A stretch of DNA of 8,981 bases from Bacteroidales bacterium UBA3623 (lineage in GTDB: Bacteria > Bacteroidota > Bacteroidia > Bacteroidales > UBA932). This document shows, piece after piece, positions 5,580-8,981 of this stretch (position 1 is its first letter; each line of letters begins with the position of its first letter). The notes under the pieces are model-generated. The model saw only the letters and a list, made by a program, of their open reading frames with translations, was not told the origin of the DNA and did no database searches. Position numbers and translations under genes: made by a program. The stretch covers positions 1 to 8,981 of the forward strand of contig DFLI01000091.1 of the NCBI GenBank assembly GCA_002373715.1, written 5' to 3'.

Positions 5580-6207
5580 TGTTTTGTCCTCCTTCATTAG
5601 ATGCCCGATCGGAGTCGGGCATGACAGAATTATCGGCATCGGGCATGACGGCTTCGTCATTGCCGGCTTGACCGGCAATCTGCTTAAACGTTGTCAGGGC
5701 ATTCTCTACCGCCAGGGTGTAGGCGCGGGATGTGATGGTGGAAGCCGTAATGGCGTCTACGTCACCGCCGTCCTTCTTCACGGAGAGTTTCTTGATGGAA
5801 GGATCGAAGCCCCTCCACTGGTCCATGAACTTGGCGTCCGTGGTGCACTTGGCACCCAGACCGGGGGTTTCGGCGTGCGAGAGCACGGAAGTGTTGTATA
5901 CTACACCGTCGGGGGTAACACCCACGATGAGGCTGAGGGGGCCGCCAAAGCCCACCACGGTGGACTCTACGGCATAGCCTACCAGCTGGTCTCCGTCGGT
6001 GGCCGTGTAGTAATGATTTTCCTCATTGTACTGCACATCGGTGAAGTGGGGCAGCACCTGAGAGATGGCCTGGTTGGTCTTCTCTGCAGCGGCCTTGTCA
6101 ATGGGTTCCTTGGTGAGCACGTAGGCACCGCCCAGAATGCCGGAGCAAAACAGGCAGGTGAGGCCCAGTACCAGCACCATATTGGTAAGATTGGATTTAA
6201 CTGCCAT
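5572..6207 (-). CDS. rnfG: Rnf complex FMN-binding subunit RnfG
   Basis: RnfG is the periplasm-facing flavoprotein subunit that relays electrons between the membrane core and RnfD. The 211-residue product has one N-terminal membrane helix (about residues 9-31) followed by the FMN-binding domain. It carries the conserved SHAETPGLG (110-118) and the flavinylation motif DAITASTITS, where Thr157 should carry covalent FMN attached by an ApbE-type transferase. No apbE gene is in the window. The start at 6207 is chosen over 6243 because GGAGG lies 8 bases upstream and the gene then follows rnfD by 2 bases without overlap. The domain ends near residue 175; the remaining tail of about 35 residues is acidic and is encoded largely by palindromic repeat elements (see 5599-5681). 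It overlaps rnfE by 8 bases. Confidence 0.96.
   Translation of the reverse strand: MAVKSNLTNMVLVLGLTCLFCSGILGGAYVLTKEPIDKAAAEKTNQAISQVLPHFTDVQYNEENHYYTATDGDQLVGYAVESTVVGFGGPLSLIVGVTPDGVVYNTSVLSHAETPGLGAKCTTDAKFMDQWRGFDPSIKKLSVKKDGGDVDAITASTITSRAYTLAVENALTTFKQIAGQAGNDEAVMPDADNSVMPDSDRASNEGGQNNE
5588..5592 (-). promoter_or_regulatory. Shine-Dalgarno site of rnfE
   Basis: GGAGG on the minus strand, 8 bases before the rnfE ATG and inside the rnfG coding tail. It decides the rnfE start at 5579. Strong sites are sparse in Bacteroidota. Confidence 0.7.
5599..5625 (-). repeat. Palindromic repeat element, copy C, inside rnfG
   Basis: On the minus strand it begins GTCATGCCCGA and ends TCGGGCATCT, with 8-base arms (5622-5615 and 5608-5601) around a 6-base loop. 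It spans exactly nine rnfG codons, residues 195-203 (VMPDSDRAS). It shares its ends, GTCAT and ATCT, with the element at 5656-5681 and 11 identical bases (GTCATGCCCGA) with the one at 5626-5649. It lies 6 bases before the rnfE Shine-Dalgarno site, so its hairpin could affect rnfE translation. Confidence 0.75.
5626..5649 (-). repeat. Degenerate palindromic repeat, copy B, inside rnfG
   Basis: This segment abuts copy C in the same orientation and spans exactly eight codons, residues 187-194 (VMPDADNS). Its first 19 bases match copy C with three differences, but the closing palindromic arm is lost (it ends ATAATTCT). It reads as a decayed or tandemly duplicated copy, giving the peptide repeat VMPDAD/VMPDSD. 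Confidence 0.6.
5656..5681 (+). repeat. Palindromic repeat element, copy A, inside rnfG
   Basis: On the plus strand it begins GTCATTGCCGG and ends CCGGCAATCT, with 8-base arms (5659-5666 and 5672-5679) around CTTGA. It has the same outer bases as copy C but in the opposite orientation. It encodes rnfG residues 176-184 (QIAGQAGND) in frame. Copies that differ in sequence yet keep both arms complementary point to a mobile palindromic family, not to chance. Confidence 0.72.
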
Positions 6208-6209
6208 AC

Positions 6210-7187
6210 CTATTTCCTCCCGAATTTTTTCTGTTTGAACCACATGTTAAGCAGCGGCACCACAGAGTTCATGATAAGGATGGCGAAGGAAACGCCTTCC
6301 GGATAAGAGCCGAAGTAACGGATCATCATGGTGAGGAAACCAATGCCCACACCGAACATCACGCCTCCCCAGAGGCTCATAGGGCTGGTGACATAGTCCG
6401 TTGCCATGAAGCAGGCACCCAGGATGAGACCGCCGGTGAGCAAGTTGAACAGAGGGTCTGTGAAACGGTCCGGATTGATACCCCAGAAGATGAGGGAAGT
6501 AAGGGCCACGGTGGCAAAGATGCTGAGGGTAATCCAGGGCTTGATAACCTTGCGGCAGCAAAGGTACACAAAGCCGGCCAGCAGGGCCAGGGCGCAAACT
6601 TCACCGGCACTGCCGCCCAGATTGGCAAACAGCAGGTCCTTGTAATTATAGGCCGATGTGAGCTCCTGCACGCTGGAACCCTGCATGAGGCCTTCCTGGA
6701 TGGTGCCCAGCGGGGTGGGACCGGAAACGGCATCCACGCCAAAGAGGCCGGCAGGCTTGCTCCAGGTGGTCATGTACGTAGGGAAGGAAACCAGCAGGAA
6801 CACGCGGCCCACCAGGGCGGGGTTCCAAATGTTCTGGCCAATGCCGCCAAAGGTCATCTTGGCAACGCCGATGGCTACCACGGCGCCGATGAACACAACC
6901 CACCAGGGAGTGGTGTAGGGCACGTTCAGGGCCAGCAGGATACCGGTAATAACGGCCGACAGGTCCCCCACGGTGGACGGCTTCTTAAGCATATATTTGG
7001 TGATGGCCCATTCCAGCAGCACGCAGGAAGCCACACTCACGCCCAGTACCAGCAATTCCTGCCAGCCGTAGAAGACTACGGAGCAGATGATGGCCGGGAC
7101 CAGCGCAATCACCACATCCAGCATGAGGGACTTGGTGGAGTCCTTGCTGTGGATATGCGGTGAAGGAGATACTAATAATTTATTCAT
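6210..7187 (-). CDS. rnfD: Rnf complex FMN-binding membrane subunit RnfD
   Basis: RnfD is the large integral-membrane flavoprotein of the Rnf complex, homologous to NqrB, and is thought to take part in coupling electron flow to ion transport. The 325-residue product begins MNKLLVSPSPHIHSKDSTKS, the family N-terminus, and has many membrane helices. Family motifs include GGIGQNIWNPALVGRVF (114-130) and ATDYVTSPM (262-270). The flavinylation motif is DAVSGPTPLGT with Thr158 as the expected FMN site; the residue before it is proline where SGAT is usual. The start at 7187 is used because a longer in-frame reading to 7427 would lie inside rnfC and gives an Arg-rich, non-homologous stretch. It starts 5 bases after rnfC with an A-rich, SD-free leader, and ends 2 bases before rnfG. 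Confidence 0.96.
   Translation of the reverse strand: MNKLLVSPSPHIHSKDSTKSLMLDVVIALVPAIICSVVFYGWQELLVLGVSVASCVLLEWAITKYMLKKPSTVGDLSAVITGILLALNVPYTTPWWVVFIGAVVAIGVAKMTFGGIGQNIWNPALVGRVFLLVSFPTYMTTWSKPAGLFGVDAVSGPTPLGTIQEGLMQGSSVQELTSAYNYKDLLFANLGGSAGEVCALALLAGFVYLCCRKVIKPWITLSIFATVALTSLIFWGINPDRFTDPLFNLLTGGLILGACFMATDYVTSPMSLWGGVMFGVGIGFLTMMIRYFGSYPEGVSFAILIMNSVVPLLNMWFKQKKFGRK
6216..6220 (-). promoter_or_regulatory. Shine-Dalgarno site of rnfG
   Basis: GGAGG within GGGAGGAAA on the minus strand, formed by the last codons of rnfD, 8 bases before the ATG at 6207. It favours that start over the in-frame ATG at 6243, which has no such site at the right distance. Confidence 0.7.
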
Positions 7188-7192
7188 AGTAA

Positions 7193-8536
7193 TTATTTTT
7201 TCGCACGTGCGCGGATGGCACTTAACACAAAGCCCTTTCCTACGCGGATGTTGTCCAGCAGCGGAATGTGGGCGGGGCAGGAATACAGGCAGCAGCCGCA
7301 CTCGATGCAGTCCTGGGCGGCGTTGGCCTCGCAGGCGTCCCAATCGGCCGCCTTGGAGAGCTTGTTCAGCAGGAACGGTTCCAGGCCCATGGGGCAGGCG
7401 TCGGCGCATTTGCCGCAGCGGATGCACTGGGTGGCAGGGGCGCGCTTGGTTTGCTTCTCGGTGAGGAGGAGCAGAGCGCCGGTACCCTTCACGGTGGCGG
7501 CATCCAGGTTGGCCACGGCGCGGCCCATCATGGGACCGCCGCTGATAATTTTAGCGGCCTCTTCCGGGACACCTCCCAGATAATCTAAGATGTAACGCAG
7601 GGGCGTGCCCACGCGCACGAGCAGGTTGGCCTGCTTGGGGAAGCACTCACCCGTTACGGTTACGGAATTGTCTACGATGGGTTTGTTCTTCTGAACGGCG
7701 TCGTATACAGCCAAAGCGGTGGCGACGTTCTGAACCACGGCACCTACGCTGATGGGCAGGGCGCCGGAACCTACCTGACGGTGCATCACAGCGTCTATGA
7801 GCTGCTTCTCACCGCCCTGCGGGTACATCATCTTCATCACCATTACTTCAATGCCCTGGTAACCCAGTTTGGCAATCACATCCTGGATGTGGGCAATGGC
7901 CTCGGGCTTGTTCTCTTCAATGGCAATGGTGCAGGGAACGTCTCCCATGGCCTTCTTGAGGAGGGCGGCACCCACCACCACCTGCTCTCCCTTCTCCAGG
8001 AGGGTGCGGAAGTCGGAGGTGAGGTAAGGCTCGCACTCGCAGCCGTTGATGATGACGCGCTCGCACTTGGAGCCCGGAGGCGGGCTAAGCTTCACGTGCG
8101 TGGGGAAGGTGGCACCACCCAAACCTACAACGCCACCCAGCTTGATTTTCTCCACAATGGCCTTGGGGTCTTCGGGGATGGTGGTGACGAGGGTATCTGT
8201 GGTGTCAATGCCATCGGCCCACTCGTCGCCTTCCACGGCAATCTCGATGTGGGTGGTGGCGCGGCCGGCTAAATCGGCCCTGGGGGCTATGGACTTGACG
8301 GTGCCACTGACAGAAGAGTGGATGAAGGCACCCACGAATCCGCCGGGTTCGGCAATGACCTGGCCCACCTTTACCTTATCTCCTACAGCCACGCAGGGCA
8401 CCGAAGGGGCGCCGATGTGCTGGGCCACGGAGATGTATACGGTGGGAGCAATGGGAAGCGGGGTAATGGGGCATTCCCGGGAAATCTTGTTGTCGTGCGG
8501 ATGTACACCGCCGATGGAGAATGTATGCTTACTCAT
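7193..8536 (-). CDS. rnfC: Rnf complex NAD(H)-side subunit RnfC
   Basis: RnfC is the peripheral cytoplasmic subunit that binds non-covalent FMN and NAD(H) and carries two [4Fe-4S] clusters. The 447-residue product opens with FSIGGVHPHDNK, the family start, followed by a barrel-sandwich domain (about 45-100). The Rossmann-like part is related to the 51-kDa subunit of complex I and shows GLGGATFPTHVKL (138-150), INGCECEPYLT (163-173) and YPQGGEKQL (238-246). The ferredoxin-like part has CIRCGKCADACP (Cys 371, 374, 377, 381) and CIECGCCLYSCP (Cys 410, 413, 416, 420). It lacks the long Ala-rich C-terminal tail of enterobacterial RsxC, as expected for this lineage. The start is set by GGAGG 6 bases upstream and an 8-base overlap with the rnfB end. 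Confidence 0.97.
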   Translation of the reverse strand: MSKHTFSIGGVHPHDNKISRECPITPLPIAPTVYISVAQHIGAPSVPCVAVGDKVKVGQVIAEPGGFVGAFIHSSVSGTVKSIAPRADLAGRATTHIEIAVEGDEWADGIDTTDTLVTTIPEDPKAIVEKIKLGGVVGLGGATFPTHVKLSPPPGSKCERVIINGCECEPYLTSDFRTLLEKGEQVVVGAALLKKAMGDVPCTIAIEENKPEAIAHIQDVIAKLGYQGIEVMVMKMMYPQGGEKQLIDAVMHRQVGSGALPISVGAVVQNVATALAVYDAVQKNKPIVDNSVTVTGECFPKQANLLVRVGTPLRYILDYLGGVPEEAAKIISGGPMMGRAVANLDAATVKGTGALLLLTEKQTKRAPATQCIRCGKCADACPMGLEPFLLNKLSKAADWDACEANAAQDCIECGCCLYSCPAHIPLLDNIRVGKGFVLSAIRARAKK

Positions 8537-8981
8537 TTGCGGCCTCCTTTTTAGCAGCCTCGGCTGCCTCTTTAGCTTTCTGCTGACGCACTTTGATGCG
8601 CTCCTTGATGGCTTCCTTGTCCAGGGGCTTGGGGAAGTTCACACCGTGGATGGCGCCGGTGGGGCACATGGCCTCGCACTCGCGGCAGAGTTTGCACTTG
8701 GCGGGGTCTATGTAGGCCACATTGGCCTCAACGGTGATGGCTTCGTGGGTGCAGGTTTTGGCGCAGATGCCGCAGCCGATGCAGGCGCTGGCGCAGGCCT
8801 TCTTGGCCACGGGACCCTTGTCCTTGTTTACGCAGCTCACGAACATGCGCATGCCGCGGGGGCCCTTGGGACGAAGTTCAATGATGCGCTTGGGACAGGC
8901 CTTCACGCAGGCGCTGCAAGCGGTGCACTTCTCCTGGTCCACTACCGGCAGGCCGGTGACGGGATCCATGGACAGGGCGCC
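8529..8981 (-). CDS. rnfB: Rnf complex Fe-S subunit RnfB (C-terminal part; 5' end outside window)
   Basis: RnfB is the ferredoxin-facing subunit: it receives electrons from reduced ferredoxin and passes them into the membrane core. Only the last 150 residues are present; the frame stays open to the window edge (GALS before MDPVTG), so the methionine at 8969 is internal. The membrane anchor and first Fe-S domain typical of the family lie outside. Visible cluster motifs, numbered from the first residue in the window, are CTACSACVKACP (19-30), a lone Cys50 in VSCVNKDKG with Cys63, CIGCGICAKTC (67-77) and CKLCRECEAMCP (96-107), consistent with several [4Fe-4S] clusters. The C-terminus is a charged Lys/Ala/Glu helix. 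It overlaps rnfC by 8 bases at the operon front. Confidence 0.96.
   Translation of the reverse strand, partial: GALSMDPVTGLPVVDQEKCTACSACVKACPKRIIELRPKGPRGMRMFVSCVNKDKGPVAKKACASACIGCGICAKTCTHEAITVEANVAYIDPAKCKLCRECEAMCPTGAIHGVNFPKPLDKEAIKERIKVRQQKAKEAAEAAKKEAANE
8543..8547 (-). promoter_or_regulatory. Shine-Dalgarno site of rnfC
   Basis: GGAGG on the minus strand inside the last rnfB codons, 6 bases before the rnfC ATG. Together with the stop/start overlap it suggests translational coupling of rnfC to rnfB. Confidence 0.68.

Noticed and set aside
4497..5600. Plus-strand 367-codon open frame antisense to rnfA and rnfE
   Set aside because: It mirrors the codon bias of the real minus-strand genes, is rich in His/Gln/Gly without a family pattern, and spans the rnfA/rnfE junction.
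5323..6306. Plus-strand 327-codon open frame antisense to rnfE and rnfG
   Set aside because: It is a shadow of well-supported Rnf genes, with no recognisable domain and no ribosome-binding site.
6210..7427. Longer 405-residue reading of rnfD starting at 7427
   Set aside because: The extra 80 residues are an Arg/Pro-rich out-of-frame reading of the rnfC Fe-S region; the family N-terminus begins at the ATG at 7187.

Overview
The window reads as a piece of a Bacteroidales chromosome, gut-type and possibly Rikenellaceae/Alistipes-like. Reasons are the rnfBCDGEA gene order, the near absence of Shine-Dalgarno sites before two of the genes, an AT-rich leader with a TAnnTTTG-like promoter box, and a lipoprotein plus outer-membrane barrel pair. 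The taxon is inferred from gene style only. Every convincing gene lies on the minus strand, so transcription runs from high to low coordinates.

Right part (8981 to 4389): an Rnf ion-translocating ferredoxin:NAD+ oxidoreductase operon in the order rnfB (5' end outside the window), rnfC, rnfD, rnfG, rnfE, rnfA. The genes are packed within a few bases or overlap. RnfB takes electrons from reduced ferredoxin. RnfA and RnfE form the membrane core with a buried Fe-S site. RnfD and RnfG carry FMN on threonine. RnfC holds the NAD(H) side. Together they couple ferredoxin oxidation to export of Na+ or H+. Three of the five junctions carry GGAGG sites, two junctions share the same 9-base overlap, and the 3' end of rnfG is built from short palindromic repeats that are translated in frame.

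Middle (4388 to 3857): about 530 bases with no convincing gene. It holds hairpins after rnfA (probable operon terminator), a GC-rich block with nested inverted repeats and an SD-like sequence, a very AT-rich stretch, a 12-base direct repeat, an orphan plus-strand terminator-like hairpin, and a likely promoter for the next operon.

Left part (3856 to 78): a two-gene operon encoding a 984-residue coiled-coil lipoprotein with aromatic-rich insertions, then a 243-residue outer-membrane beta-barrel protein, closed by a strong intrinsic terminator. Neither has a function I can name; the pair is the best candidate here for an undescribed envelope system. The first 15 codons of another minus-strand gene lie at the left edge.

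The two items most worth following are the palindromic repeats inside rnfG and the lipoprotein/barrel pair. The Rnf operon itself is a known system.
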